Assembly (NCBI RefSeq): GCF_039523735.1
Contig: NZ_BAAAFW010000014.1
Location: forward strand, 62,001-126,000
Length of the DNA: 64,000 nt
Reading direction: 5' to 3'
Source: Tatumella punctata
Lineage (GTDB): Bacteria; Pseudomonadota; Gammaproteobacteria; Enterobacterales; Enterobacteriaceae
Of the stretch, positions 45,130-54,916 are shown one piece after another. Each line of letters begins with the position of its first letter. Within the stretch, counting starts at the first letter, position 1. The notes beneath the pieces were generated by a model. The model searched no databases. It was not told the origin of the DNA and worked only from the letters and a program-made list of their open reading frames with translations. The position numbers and the translations under genes were made by a program.

Positions 45130-45203
45130 CCCAGAGGTATTGATGGGTGAACATCAAACATATTTGATTACACCAGCCTGCGCTGACGCGCAGGTTTTTT
45201 TTT
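45130..45203 (+). ncRNA. omrA: OmrA/OmrB-family small RNA
   Basis: Starts CCCAGAGGTATTGATGGGTG, the conserved 5' seed of OmrA and OmrB, and ends in a 7-bp stem CCTGCGC-TGAC-GCGCAGG with nine T, as in both E. coli RNAs. Length about 74 nt (OmrA 88, OmrB 82). A TAGATT box ends 6 nt before the first C. In E. coli these RNAs are induced by OmpR, bind Hfq and repress outer-membrane protein mRNAs (ompT, cirA, fecA, fepA), csgD and ompR. The position beside galR is conserved. Only one copy is present, with a unique middle (ACATCAAACATATTTGATTA). Confidence 0.9.
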
Positions 45204-45363
45204 GCCCGCGGTTTCTCATTTCTTCCCGTAGCCTGATATGCTGTCAATGTTTACCCTGCTTAACGATTACCAACTGATACACACTTTCGCTGTGATCCTG
45301 CGGGTAAATTGATTATAAGACAGGGTTAATACGCCTTAATTGTTTATAATTCAGCGGAATGTT

Positions 45364-47118
45364 ATGCCCCGGACCAAGAAGACGCTGGGAAAAGACCAGA
45401 CAAAAGCAACATTTAACCCTTTTCGATTTCGCCTGGTGTGCCTCGGTGTGGTCGCTTGCCTGGTCTTCCTGATTATGCGGGTCGGTGATCTGCAGTTGCT
45501 GGATCGCCCGATGCTGGAAAAAGAAGCCGACCAGCGCTCCCTGCGTGAAGTGGTTTTGCCGACTAACCGCGGCACCTTGCTGGATCGTAATGGCGATACT
45601 CTCGCCCTGAGTGTCCCCTCCCGCGACATTATCGCTGACCCCCTGAAAGTGCTGGAAGCTAATCCGGATTTTTATGACGCTAAGTGGACGTATCTGGCGT
45701 CGGCACTGAACTTACGTCCGGCAGAGCTGGCTGCGGCGATCACCGCCAGCCCGAAAAAACGTTTTCTCTACCTCGGCAGAAAAATTGAACTGGGGATTGC
45801 CAAAGATATCTCCGGACTGCATCTGGCCGGGATTTCCAGTGTCTATGATGACAGCCGTTTTTACCCGATGAGTGATGCGGCAGCGCCGCTGATCGGTATT
45901 GTCGGGGCAGATAACAGCGGCCTGAATGGAATAGAGCGCAGTTTTGATAAAATTCTGCAGGGCGAGCCCGGCAAAGAGAAGTACCGCCAGGATCGTCACG
46001 GCAATATTATCTCGATGATCAGTTACCAGCCACCGACCCAGCCGCCGACGGTACAACTGAGTATTGATAAATATATCCAGTACACCATGTACAGCAAACT
46101 GCGCGACGGGGTACTGCTTAACCAGGCCGATTCCGGGGCCGCAGTAATGGTACGAGTGGATACGGGAGAAATCCTCGGTATGGCATCTTACCCGTCCTAT
46201 AACCCGAATAATTATGACGATGCAACGCCGGTTCAGATGCGTAACGTGGCGATTAACGATAGCTTTGAACCCGGCTCTACGGTTAAACCGCTGGTTGTGA
46301 TGGAAGGTTTGCAGCGTCATCTGGTGCGGCCTGATTCGGTACTGGATACCACGCCATATACGGTTAACGGGCATCTGATCCGCGATGTCGGCCACTGGCC
46401 GCGTCTGACCATGACCGGTATTCTGCAGAAATCGAGTGATATCGGGGTCTCCCATATAGCTCTGGCAATGCCGGCGGATGTGTTAGTCAATACTTACCGC
46501 TCTTTCGGGCTGGGACGTCCCACCGACTTAGGCCTGACCGGAGAGAGTACCGGTTACTTCCCGCTGCACCGCCAGCGCTGGGCTGATATCGAACGGGCGA
46601 CTTTTTCGTTCGGCTATGGGCTGCGTGTCACGCCGTTGCAGATTGCCCGCGAATACGCCACCCTCGGGTCATTTGGTGTCTACCGTCCGTTGTCGATAAC
46701 CAAAGTAACGCCTCCGGTGCAGGGCACGCGGGTGGCTGACGATGATGTGGTGCGCAGTGTGGTGCATATGATGGAAAGTGATGCACTGCCCGGCGGCTCC
46801 GGGGTACGCGCAGCGGTGCCCGGCTATCGTCTGGCAATTAAGACCGGTACTGCAGAAAAAATGGGCAGTAACGGTAAATATGATGGCGGTTATATTAACT
46901 ACACCGCAGGGGTCGCCCCGGCCAGCCATCCGGTGGTGGCACTGGTGATTATGATTAACCACCCGACGGCGGGGGCACACTTCGGTGGCTCAGTGGCCGC
47001 GCCGGTATTTGGTAATATTATCGGCCCGGTACTTAAGTATCTGAATGTACCGCCGGATGCCCTGTACAGCACCAATACGGATATTGCTTCCGCGCCCGCG
47101 CCTGTTACCGCACACTGA
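45364..47118 (+). CDS. Class B penicillin-binding protein, FtsI (PBP3) paralogue
   Basis: 584 residues from ATG 45364. One N-terminal membrane helix (about 23-41), a pedestal domain, then the transpeptidase domain. Active-site motifs: S305-TVK308 in FEPGSTVKPL; K493-TGT in LAIKTGTAEKM. The middle motif reads SSD (S357-S358-D359 in QKSSDIGVS) where FtsI has SSN. It would crosslink septal peptidoglycan. The gene is not in the dcw cluster, so it is a second copy, comparable to PBP3SAL of Salmonella. It stands alone between omr and the efflux operon; the start is chosen by the usable GCGGAA site and family N-terminus. Confidence 0.85.
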   Translation: MPRTKKTLGKDQTKATFNPFRFRLVCLGVVACLVFLIMRVGDLQLLDRPMLEKEADQRSLREVVLPTNRGTLLDRNGDTLALSVPSRDIIADPLKVLEANPDFYDAKWTYLASALNLRPAELAAAITASPKKRFLYLGRKIELGIAKDISGLHLAGISSVYDDSRFYPMSDAAAPLIGIVGADNSGLNGIERSFDKILQGEPGKEKYRQDRHGNIISMISYQPPTQPPTVQLSIDKYIQYTMYSKLRDGVLLNQADSGAAVMVRVDTGEILGMASYPSYNPNNYDDATPVQMRNVAINDSFEPGSTVKPLVVMEGLQRHLVRPDSVLDTTPYTVNGHLIRDVGHWPRLTMTGILQKSSDIGVSHIALAMPADVLVNTYRSFGLGRPTDLGLTGESTGYFPLHRQRWADIERATFSFGYGLRVTPLQIAREYATLGSFGVYRPLSITKVTPPVQGTRVADDDVVRSVVHMMESDALPGGSGVRAAVPGYRLAIKTGTAEKMGSNGKYDGGYINYTAGVAPASHPVVALVIMINHPTAGAHFGGSVAAPVFGNIIGPVLKYLNVPPDALYSTNTDIASAPAPVTAH

Positions 47119-47272
47119 GTACAGGCTTTATCACCGGCCACCACATCTGCGGTGTGGCGGCCGGACGGTCGGCACTGACAGTCTGTTTTTTCTGATATTT
47201 ATTGTCCGTATCCGCACCGTTCTCTGCCCTCTGCCAGCCTGAGTAACAGGGTAGGTAACCTGTTGTCCTTAC

Positions 47273-47291
47273 AAGGTTTAACCAAAACCTT
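47273..47291. promoter_or_regulatory. Palindromic operator candidate upstream of the RND operon
   Basis: Perfect inverted repeat AAGGTTT-AACCA-AAACCTT in the 297-bp gap before mdtA, with CCTTAC repeated on both sides. The layout suits a TetR- or MerR-type regulator, but no regulator gene is adjacent. The rest of the gap shows nothing specific. Confidence 0.5.
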
Positions 47292-47415
47292 ACGTTTTGC
47301 CGGTGGAAAAACAGCACAGTAATTGTCAATAATACACCGGTTAATATGTTCACTTTACTGCACAAATATGGCTTCTGTCTGCTGTGTCCTCTTTCTCTGA
47401 TAATCACGAAATCTG

Positions 47416-48624
47416 ATGACAAATAACATAAGTAAACCGGTTCGACATCACTGGCTGAGATGGCTGTTATTACTGCTGTTGTGTGTGGTTATCGGCGGCG
47501 TGGTCTGGCGGGTCTGGTTTTCCGCGGGCGGCGGCGCAGGGCCGGGCGGGCACGGTTTTGGCGGACCCACCCTGGTCAATGCCGGCCAGGCCGGTGAAGC
47601 GGATGTCCCTGTCTACCTGAGTGCACCCGGTACGGTTATCCCTAATGCCAGCGTTACTGTGACCAGCCGCGTGGAAGGCCAGCTGGATAAGGTGTTTTTT
47701 ACCGAAGGGCAGCGGGTTAGCGCCGGACAGCTGCTGGCACAAATTGATGACCGTGGTTACCGCGCCACTCTGGCCCAGTATCAGGGGGCACTGGCGCAGA
47801 ATCAGGCTTTGCTGACCAATGCCCGTTTAACCCTTGCCCGTTACCGGAAGCTGTTCGCTGAGGATTCATTATCCCGCCAGGATCTGGAAAGCCAGCAGGC
47901 GACTGTCGGCCAGTACAGTGGTGCAGTGCAGGAAGATCAGGCACAGATTGACAGTGCGAAAGTGAATATCGGGTATGCCAGAATCACCGCCCCGGTCAGC
48001 GGCCGGGTCGGTCTGCGGCTGGTTGACCCGGGGAATATGATCCAGAGCGCCTCGACCACCGGCATAGTAACCATTACCCAGATGCAGCCCGCGGCGGTAA
48101 CTTTCAGTGTGCCCCAGAGCAATATTCCGCGGCTGGTGGAAAAGCTGCATCATGACCAGCCGTTACCGGCGACAGCGTTTGACCAGAACGATACCACTCC
48201 GCTGGCACAGGGGGAGGTGCGGTTTATGAGTAACAGCATTGATACCAGTACCGGCAGTATTGAGCTGAAAGCGACATTCCCTAACCAGGATGAAACCCTG
48301 TATGCCAACCAGTTTGTTAACCTGCGGCTGCAAACGGATATTCTGAAACATGCCACCGTCGTCCCGGCGCAGGCCGTGCAACTGAGCAGTGACGGCAGTT
48401 TTGTGTTTGTGATCAATGCCGATAATACGGTGACCCGTACCGCCGTCACTCCCGGGCCTGCCTATGGCAGTGACCAGCAGGTAGTGCTGAACGGTGTGAA
48501 ACCCGGCGATCGTCTGGTGACCGACGGCATTGATCGTCTGACGACAGGGGCCAGAGTCTCGATAGCCAATGATCCGGCCAATACGGCCGCGGACAGCCAC
48601 GGACAGCCGCAGGCCGGTAATTAA
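47416..48624 (+). CDS. mdtA: RND efflux periplasmic adaptor, MdtA type
   Basis: 402 residues (E. coli MdtA 415). Membrane fusion protein: N-terminal helix (about 14-33), lipoyl halves VTSRVEGQLDKVFFTEGQ and ITAPVSGRVGLRLVDPG, and a helical hairpin between them. It links the MdtB/MdtC pump to the outer-membrane channel. Its final A is the first base of the mdtB ATG, so the operon is tightly coupled. No BaeSR regulator genes are nearby. Confidence 0.88.
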   Translation: MTNNISKPVRHHWLRWLLLLLLCVVIGGVVWRVWFSAGGGAGPGGHGFGGPTLVNAGQAGEADVPVYLSAPGTVIPNASVTVTSRVEGQLDKVFFTEGQRVSAGQLLAQIDDRGYRATLAQYQGALAQNQALLTNARLTLARYRKLFAEDSLSRQDLESQQATVGQYSGAVQEDQAQIDSAKVNIGYARITAPVSGRVGLRLVDPGNMIQSASTTGIVTITQMQPAAVTFSVPQSNIPRLVEKLHHDQPLPATAFDQNDTTPLAQGEVRFMSNSIDTSTGSIELKATFPNQDETLYANQFVNLRLQTDILKHATVVPAQAVQLSSDGSFVFVINADNTVTRTAVTPGPAYGSDQQVVLNGVKPGDRLVTDGIDRLTTGARVSIANDPANTAADSHGQPQAGN

Positions 48625-51600
48625 TGAATCCGTCCAGACTCTTTATTCAGCGACCGGTCGCCACCATTTTACTGATGGCCGGTATTCTGTTATCCGGCCT
48701 GTTCGCCTACCGTTTTCTGTCGGTGTCGGCATTACCGCAGGTCGATTACCCGACCATTCAGGTGACCACCCTTTATCCGGGGGCCAGCCCGACAGTGATG
48801 TCGACGTCGGTGACCGCGCCTCTGGAACGTAATCTGGGAGAAATGAGCGGCCTCAGCCAGATGACATCGGAGACGTCCGGCGGATCTTCACTGATCACCT
48901 TACGCTTCGGGCTGGATATTTCGCTGGATGTGGCTGAGCAGGAAGTGCAGGCCGCGATTAACAGCGCCAACAGCCTGCTGCCTGATGATTTACCGAACCC
49001 TCCGACCTATAAAAAAGTGAACCCGGCAGATACGGCGGTGATCACCCTGTCGGCCACCGCCGATAACCTGCCCCTGACGCAGGTGCAGGACCTGGTCAAT
49101 ACCCGTGTGGCACTGAAACTGTCACAGATTAACGGGGTAGGGATGGTCAGCCTGGCCGGGGGGAATCAGCCGGCGATTCGGGTGCAGTTAAACCCGCAGG
49201 CGCTGGCAGCCCATAATCTGACCCTTGCCGATGTGAACACGCTGATTAATAACAGTAATGTTAATGGCTCTAAGGGCGGATTTGACGGTAAATATCATTC
49301 GGTGACTATCGACGCCAATGACCAGCTGAGAACCCCGCAACAATACGCCAATCTGATCCTCACCTGGCAAAACGGTGCCGCCCTGCGGCTGAAAGATATT
49401 GCCACCATTACGCAGGGGGCGGAAAACCGCTTTCAGGCCGCCCGTGTTAACAATAAACCGGCGATTATCATTAATGTCCGGCGTCAGCCGGGTGCCAATG
49501 TTATTCAGGTGGTTGACAGTATTAAAAAGCAGCTGCCGTCACTGCAGGCGGCATTACCGGACGGGGTGACACTGTCGGTGGTCTCTGACCGCACCCGGAC
49601 CATCCGGGCTTCGATAGCCGATGTACAGTTTGAACTCCTGTTATCGGTGGCTCTGGTGGTGATGGTGACCTTTCTGTTCCTGCGTAATCTGTCGGCGACC
49701 CTGATCCCCAGTGTGGCGGTGCCATTGTCACTGGTCGGCACTTTCGGTGTGATGTATCTGCTCGGTTTCAGCCTGAATAACCTGTCGCTGATGGCCCTGA
49801 CGATTGCCACCGGGTTTGTTATTGATGATGCGATTGTGGTGGTGGAAAATATTTCACGACGGCTGGAAGAGGGCGAACCGCCGATGGAAGCGGCCCTGAA
49901 AGGCTCGCAGCAAATCGGCTTTACCCTGATTTCTCTGACCTTTTCTCTGATTGCGGTGCTGATCCCGCTGCTGTTTATGGGCGACGTGGTCGGCCGGTTA
50001 TTCCGCGAGTTTGCCATTACCCTGGCGGTATCGATTCTGGTGTCGCTGGTAGTGTCACTGACCCTGACACCGATGCTCTGTGCTTATCTGCTGCGCCATA
50101 TCCCGCCACAGAAACAGTCCCGCTTTGCCCGTAAGGGCGAGGCCGTGTTTGAGCGTATTATCCGCGGCTATGACCGGTTACTCGGGGGGGTTCTCCGCCA
50201 TCAGAAAATAACCCTGCTGGTGGCGCTGGCGACATTTGCCCTGACGGCGGTACTGTATCTGCTGGTGCCGAAAGGTTTCTTTCCGCAGCAGGATACAGGA
50301 CTGATCCAGGGGGTGACCGTGGCTTCCCAGGATATTTCATTCCGTGAAATGTCCCGTCAGCAACAGGCACTGGCTGAGCAGATACTGAAAAATCCTGCGG
50401 TGGCGTCCCTGACGTCGGTGATTGGGATTGACGGCACCAATACCAGCCTTAACCGCGGGCGGTTGCAGATTAACCTGAAACCTTTTTCACAACGCAGCCT
50501 CAGCGGGGCGCAGGTGACTGAGCAGTTACAGCAGGCGGCGAAGCAGGTCGCGGGGATTAAACTCTATATGCAGCAGGCTCAGGATCTGACCGTCAACGAT
50601 CAGGTCACCCCGAGTCAGTATCAGTTCACCCTGGCCTCACTGGACAGTGAAACCCTGGTCAGCTGGACACCGAAGCTGGTGGCAGCACTGGAGAAACGCC
50701 CTGAATTTAACAGTGTGATCAGTAATCTGCAGGATCAGGGGCGGATTGCCTATCTGGATTTAGATCGTGATAAAGCGTCGCGACTGGGGATCACCGCCTC
50801 CGACGTGGATACGGCGCTGTATAATGCGTTCGGCCAGCGACTGGTATCGACGATTTTCACCCAGTCCAGCCAGTACCGGGTGGTACTGGAAGTGGCCCCG
50901 CAGTATCAGAATAGCCCGCAGTCACTGAACGATATTTATCTGCCAACCTCAGTGACCGACAGTACGTCACCGGCGACGGATTCATCGTCCTCCGGCAGCA
51001 GTTCCGCGGACAGCAGCAGCTCCGCGACCACCACCCGCAGCGGGATGGTGAAACTGACGTCAATCGCTACCCTCCACCAGCGGCCAGGCGCACTGATGAA
51101 TATGCGTCTGAACCAGTATCCGGCGGTTATGGTGTCGTTTAATCTCAATCCGGGCTACTCCATCGAACAGGGGCAGCAGGCGATCAGCGAAGTCAGCCAG
51201 CAACTGAAATTACCGGCATCGGTTAACCTGCAATATCAGGGTGAGGCAGCGGCCTTTAAGCGCGCCACCGGTAATACATTGTGGCTGATCCTTGCCGCCT
51301 TACTGACCATGTATCTGGTACTGGGGATTCTCTATGAGAGCTTTATTCATCCGGTGACCATCCTGTCGACCCTGCCTTCGGCAGCGATCGGCGCGTTACT
51401 GGCGTTACTGTTCAGCGGTACGGAATTCAGTCTGATTGCATTAATCGGGGTGATCCTGCTGATTGGGATAGTGAAAAAGAACGCCATTATGATGATTGAT
51501 TTCGCCCTTGAGGCGGAAAAAACCCGCCATCTGTCGGCGCGTGAGGCGATCCATCAGGCCTGCCTGCTGCGCTTCCGGCCCATTCTGATGACCACCATGG

Positions 51601-51815
51601 CGGCCCTGCTCGGTGCTCTGCCACTGATGCTGGCCAGCGGTTCCGGCTCTGAATTACGTCAGCCGCTGGGGCTGGTGATTGTCGGCGGTTTAATTGTCAG
51701 TCAGGTGCTGACCCTGTTCTCCACCCCGGTCATTTATCTGTGGTTTGACGGGTGGTCGCGACGTGGTCAGCGCTTTATTAAACGCCGCCAGCAACACTCG
51801 CGGGAGGGGCAATGA
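48624..51815 (+). CDS. mdtB: RND efflux transporter, MdtB type
   Basis: 1063 residues, twelve membrane helices with two large periplasmic loops. Proton-relay aspartates are in GFVIDDAIVVVEN near residue 400. In E. coli, MdtB and MdtC form a heterotrimer exporting bile salts, novobiocin and some metals. It has about 23 more residues than E. coli MdtB (1040). The extra length matches a serine/threonine-rich stretch (about 776-806, DNA 50950-51040, including DSSSSGSSSADSSSS) in the second periplasmic loop. Stop overlaps mdtC by 4 nt. Confidence 0.9.
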   Translation: MNPSRLFIQRPVATILLMAGILLSGLFAYRFLSVSALPQVDYPTIQVTTLYPGASPTVMSTSVTAPLERNLGEMSGLSQMTSETSGGSSLITLRFGLDISLDVAEQEVQAAINSANSLLPDDLPNPPTYKKVNPADTAVITLSATADNLPLTQVQDLVNTRVALKLSQINGVGMVSLAGGNQPAIRVQLNPQALAAHNLTLADVNTLINNSNVNGSKGGFDGKYHSVTIDANDQLRTPQQYANLILTWQNGAALRLKDIATITQGAENRFQAARVNNKPAIIINVRRQPGANVIQVVDSIKKQLPSLQAALPDGVTLSVVSDRTRTIRASIADVQFELLLSVALVVMVTFLFLRNLSATLIPSVAVPLSLVGTFGVMYLLGFSLNNLSLMALTIATGFVIDDAIVVVENISRRLEEGEPPMEAALKGSQQIGFTLISLTFSLIAVLIPLLFMGDVVGRLFREFAITLAVSILVSLVVSLTLTPMLCAYLLRHIPPQKQSRFARKGEAVFERIIRGYDRLLGGVLRHQKITLLVALATFALTAVLYLLVPKGFFPQQDTGLIQGVTVASQDISFREMSRQQQALAEQILKNPAVASLTSVIGIDGTNTSLNRGRLQINLKPFSQRSLSGAQVTEQLQQAAKQVAGIKLYMQQAQDLTVNDQVTPSQYQFTLASLDSETLVSWTPKLVAALEKRPEFNSVISNLQDQGRIAYLDLDRDKASRLGITASDVDTALYNAFGQRLVSTIFTQSSQYRVVLEVAPQYQNSPQSLNDIYLPTSVTDSTSPATDSSSSGSSSADSSSSATTTRSGMVKLTSIATLHQRPGALMNMRLNQYPAVMVSFNLNPGYSIEQGQQAISEVSQQLKLPASVNLQYQGEAAAFKRATGNTLWLILAALLTMYLVLGILYESFIHPVTILSTLPSAAIGALLALLFSGTEFSLIALIGVILLIGIVKKNAIMMIDFALEAEKTRHLSAREAIHQACLLRFRPILMTTMAALLGALPLMLASGSGSELRQPLGLVIVGGLIVSQVLTLFSTPVIYLWFDGWSRRGQRFIKRRQQHSREGQ

Positions 51816-54800
51816 GTATTACCCGGCTGTTTATTTTCCGGCCGGTTGCCACGCTGCTGCTGACGATGGCGATCCTGCTGCTCGGGGCGCTGGGTTACCG
51901 GCTGCTGCCGGTGGCCCCGTTACCGCAGGTGGATTTCCCGACCATTATGGTCAGTGCCAGCCTGCCAGGGGCCAGCCCCGAAACGATGGCGGCCACGGTG
52001 GCCACCCCGCTGGAGCGCGCCCTGGGCGAAATTTCCGGGGTCACGGAAATGACGTCCGACAGTTCTCAGGGCTCCACCACTATTATTTTGCAGTTTGATC
52101 TGAGCCGGAATATTAACGGTGCGGCACGGGATGTTCAGGCGGCGATTAACGCGGCCCGCAGCCTGCTGCCTGACAGTATGCCGTCGCTGCCGACCTACCG
52201 CAAAGCTAACCCGTCTGACGCACCGATTGTGATGCTGGCCCTGACCTCCTCCAGCCGGACGCCCGGTGAACTCTACGATATTGCGGAAAGTCAGGTCGAA
52301 CAGGTGCTGTCGCAGGTTAACGGCGTAGGCTCGGTGTCTCTGATGGGCAGCTCTTTACCGGCGGTACGTATTGACCTGCAGCCGGAAAAACTGACCGATT
52401 ACGGAATTTCGCTGGATGCGGTACGCCGTGCCGTCGCCGACAGTACCTCCGACTTACCGAAGGGCTATCTGCAGGGCGATAGCCTTTCCTGGTCTATTGA
52501 CAGTAACAGCCAGCTGGACAGTGCCGCCCGCTACCGGAACCTGATTGTCCGTTATCAGAACGGCACTGCGGTACGTTTACATGATGTGGCGACGGTTTAT
52601 GACGGGGTTCAGGATAAATACAGCGCCGGTTTTCTGAACGGTAAACCGGCTGTGATGGTCGGCATCACCCGCCAGGCCGGTGCCAATATGCTGCAAACGA
52701 TTGATGCCATCAAAGCGCAGCTGCCGGGGTTACGGGCTTCGATACCGGCCGATACAGATCTGCAATTGGTCATTGACCGAGCCCCTCTGGTCCGCGCCTC
52801 GCTGTACGATACAGAAGAAACTCTGCTGACAGCGGTACTGCTGGTGATCGGGGTAGTGTTTGTTTTTTTACGTCACTGGCGGGCGGTGGTCATTCCGGCC
52901 CTGGCGTTACCCGTGTCACTGATTGGCACCTGTATGGTGATGTATCTGCTGGGGTACAGCCTCGATAACCTGTCACTGATGGCGTTGATTATTGCCACCG
53001 GATTTGTGGTGGATGATGCGATAGTGGTGCTGGAAAATATTATGCGCCATATCGAAGCCGGACTCGGGCCGGTACGGGCGGCGGTGCGGGGCGCGCAGGA
53101 AGTCAGTTTCACGGTCCTGTCCATGACCGTCTCGCTGATTGCGGTGTTTATCCCGATTCTGCTGATGGGCGGGATTGTCGGACGTCTGTTCCGCGAATTT
53201 GCCGTCACCCTGTCAGTCTCTCTGGTGATCTCCATGCTGGTTTCCCTGAGCCTGACACCGATGCTCTGTGCCAGGTTACTGAAACGCCAGCCCCCGGCCA
53301 CACGGCCGGTGCATCCGGTATTTCGCTGGACAGAGCAGCAGCTTAACCGGCTGCTGAATGCCTATACCAGGGCACTGCGGCTGGTGATGGCGCATCAGAA
53401 ACTGACCATTTTCAGTCTGCTGCTGACCATTCTGCTGAACCTGTTCCTTTATTCTGTCGTGCAGAAAGGCTTTTTCCCCGACCAGGATACGGGGCTGCTG
53501 ATGGGGGCGGTGCGTGCGGATCAGAATATTTCTTTCCAGGCAATGAAGCCGAAGGTGGAGCAGTTTACGGAGATTATCCGTGCCGACCCGGCGGTGGACA
53601 CTGTGATGTCCTCAATGGGCGGCGGGATGTTTGGTTCACGAAATACGGCGAACTTCTTTATCCGGCTGAAAGATTTTAACCAGCGCACGGCGACGGCCAC
53701 CGAAGTGGCAAACCGGCTGACCCAGAAAGCCCGCCAGGTTGCCGGGGCTCAGATGTTCCTGATGGCGGCCCAGGACCTGCATATCGGCGGGCGCAGTGCC
53801 AATGCCACCTATCAGTACAGCCTGCAGGCCGATGACCTCGACCTGTTACGGCTCTGGACACCGAAAGTCACGGCCGCATTACGGGCCATTCCGCAACTGA
53901 CCAGTGTGGATTCTGATTCACAGACCGGCGGGCAGGAAGTGATGATTGATATTGACCGCGACCGTGCCAGCCGGTTAGGGGTCAGCGTGAGTATGCTGGA
54001 TACCCTGCTGAATAACTCGTTCAGCCAGCGGCAGATTGCCACTGTCTACAAAACCCTCAACCAGTACCATGTGGTGATGATGCTGCAAAGCAGCGCGACC
54101 AGCGACCCGTCTGAGCTGCAACACCTGTATGTGATTAATAACAGCGGTGATCGGATCCCGCTATCGGCCTTTGCCCGTTTCAGCGGCGGCAATGCTCCTT
54201 TGTCGGTGGCCCATCAGGGACAGTCGGCGACCACGACTATTGCTTTTAACCTGGCCAACGGCGTATCCCTCGAACAGGCTCAGGGGCTGATCAGACAGGC
54301 GATGGCGAAGATTGCCCTGCCGGGCACCATCCAGGCGGGTTTCCAGGGCACCGCCAAAGCGTTCAGCGACCTGACGGCCACTATGCCGTGGCTGATTGCG
54401 GCGGCACTGGCGGCGGTGTATATCGTGCTGGGAATGCTGTATGAAAGTTATATTCATCCGCTGACGATCCTCTCGACCCTGCCATCGGCGGGGGTCGGTG
54501 CCTTACTGTTATTACTGCTAACCCATACTCAGCTGACAGTGATTGCGCTGATCGGCATTGTGCTGCTGATTGGCATTGTCAAAAAGAATGCCATTATGAT
54601 GATCGATTTTGCGCTGGAGGCGGAGCGTAAGCAGGGGCTCAGCCCGCAGCAGGCAATAATGCAGGCCTGTATTCACCGTTTCCGGCCGATTATGATGACC
54701 ACACTGGCCGCGTTTTTCGGGGCACTGCCTCTGGCTCTGGGCCACGGCGGGGATGCAGACTTACGCAGTCCCCTCGGGCTGGCAATTGCCGGTGGTCTGG

Positions 54801-54913
54801 CCCTGAGCCAGTTACTGACGCTTTTTACCACCCCGGTGGTGTACCTGTGGCTGGACCGGTTAAGCCGGGCCACCAAACGACAATGGCACCGTGTACGGGC
54901 CTCAGGATCCTGA
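51812..54913 (+). CDS. mdtC: RND efflux transporter, MdtC type
   Basis: 1033 residues (E. coli 1025). Starts MSITRLFIFRPVATLLLTMA; the relay aspartates are in GFVVDDAIVVLEN near residue 400; the C-terminal half has LIGIVLLIGIVKKNAIMMID. Partner of MdtB. It lacks the serine-rich insert seen in MdtB. Confidence 0.9.
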   Translation: MSITRLFIFRPVATLLLTMAILLLGALGYRLLPVAPLPQVDFPTIMVSASLPGASPETMAATVATPLERALGEISGVTEMTSDSSQGSTTIILQFDLSRNINGAARDVQAAINAARSLLPDSMPSLPTYRKANPSDAPIVMLALTSSSRTPGELYDIAESQVEQVLSQVNGVGSVSLMGSSLPAVRIDLQPEKLTDYGISLDAVRRAVADSTSDLPKGYLQGDSLSWSIDSNSQLDSAARYRNLIVRYQNGTAVRLHDVATVYDGVQDKYSAGFLNGKPAVMVGITRQAGANMLQTIDAIKAQLPGLRASIPADTDLQLVIDRAPLVRASLYDTEETLLTAVLLVIGVVFVFLRHWRAVVIPALALPVSLIGTCMVMYLLGYSLDNLSLMALIIATGFVVDDAIVVLENIMRHIEAGLGPVRAAVRGAQEVSFTVLSMTVSLIAVFIPILLMGGIVGRLFREFAVTLSVSLVISMLVSLSLTPMLCARLLKRQPPATRPVHPVFRWTEQQLNRLLNAYTRALRLVMAHQKLTIFSLLLTILLNLFLYSVVQKGFFPDQDTGLLMGAVRADQNISFQAMKPKVEQFTEIIRADPAVDTVMSSMGGGMFGSRNTANFFIRLKDFNQRTATATEVANRLTQKARQVAGAQMFLMAAQDLHIGGRSANATYQYSLQADDLDLLRLWTPKVTAALRAIPQLTSVDSDSQTGGQEVMIDIDRDRASRLGVSVSMLDTLLNNSFSQRQIATVYKTLNQYHVVMMLQSSATSDPSELQHLYVINNSGDRIPLSAFARFSGGNAPLSVAHQGQSATTTIAFNLANGVSLEQAQGLIRQAMAKIALPGTIQAGFQGTAKAFSDLTATMPWLIAAALAAVYIVLGMLYESYIHPLTILSTLPSAGVGALLLLLLTHTQLTVIALIGIVLLIGIVKKNAIMMIDFALEAERKQGLSPQQAIMQACIHRFRPIMMTTLAAFFGALPLALGHGGDADLRSPLGLAIAGGLALSQLLTLFTTPVVYLWLDRLSRATKRQWHRVRASGS

Positions 54914-54916
54914 CCG

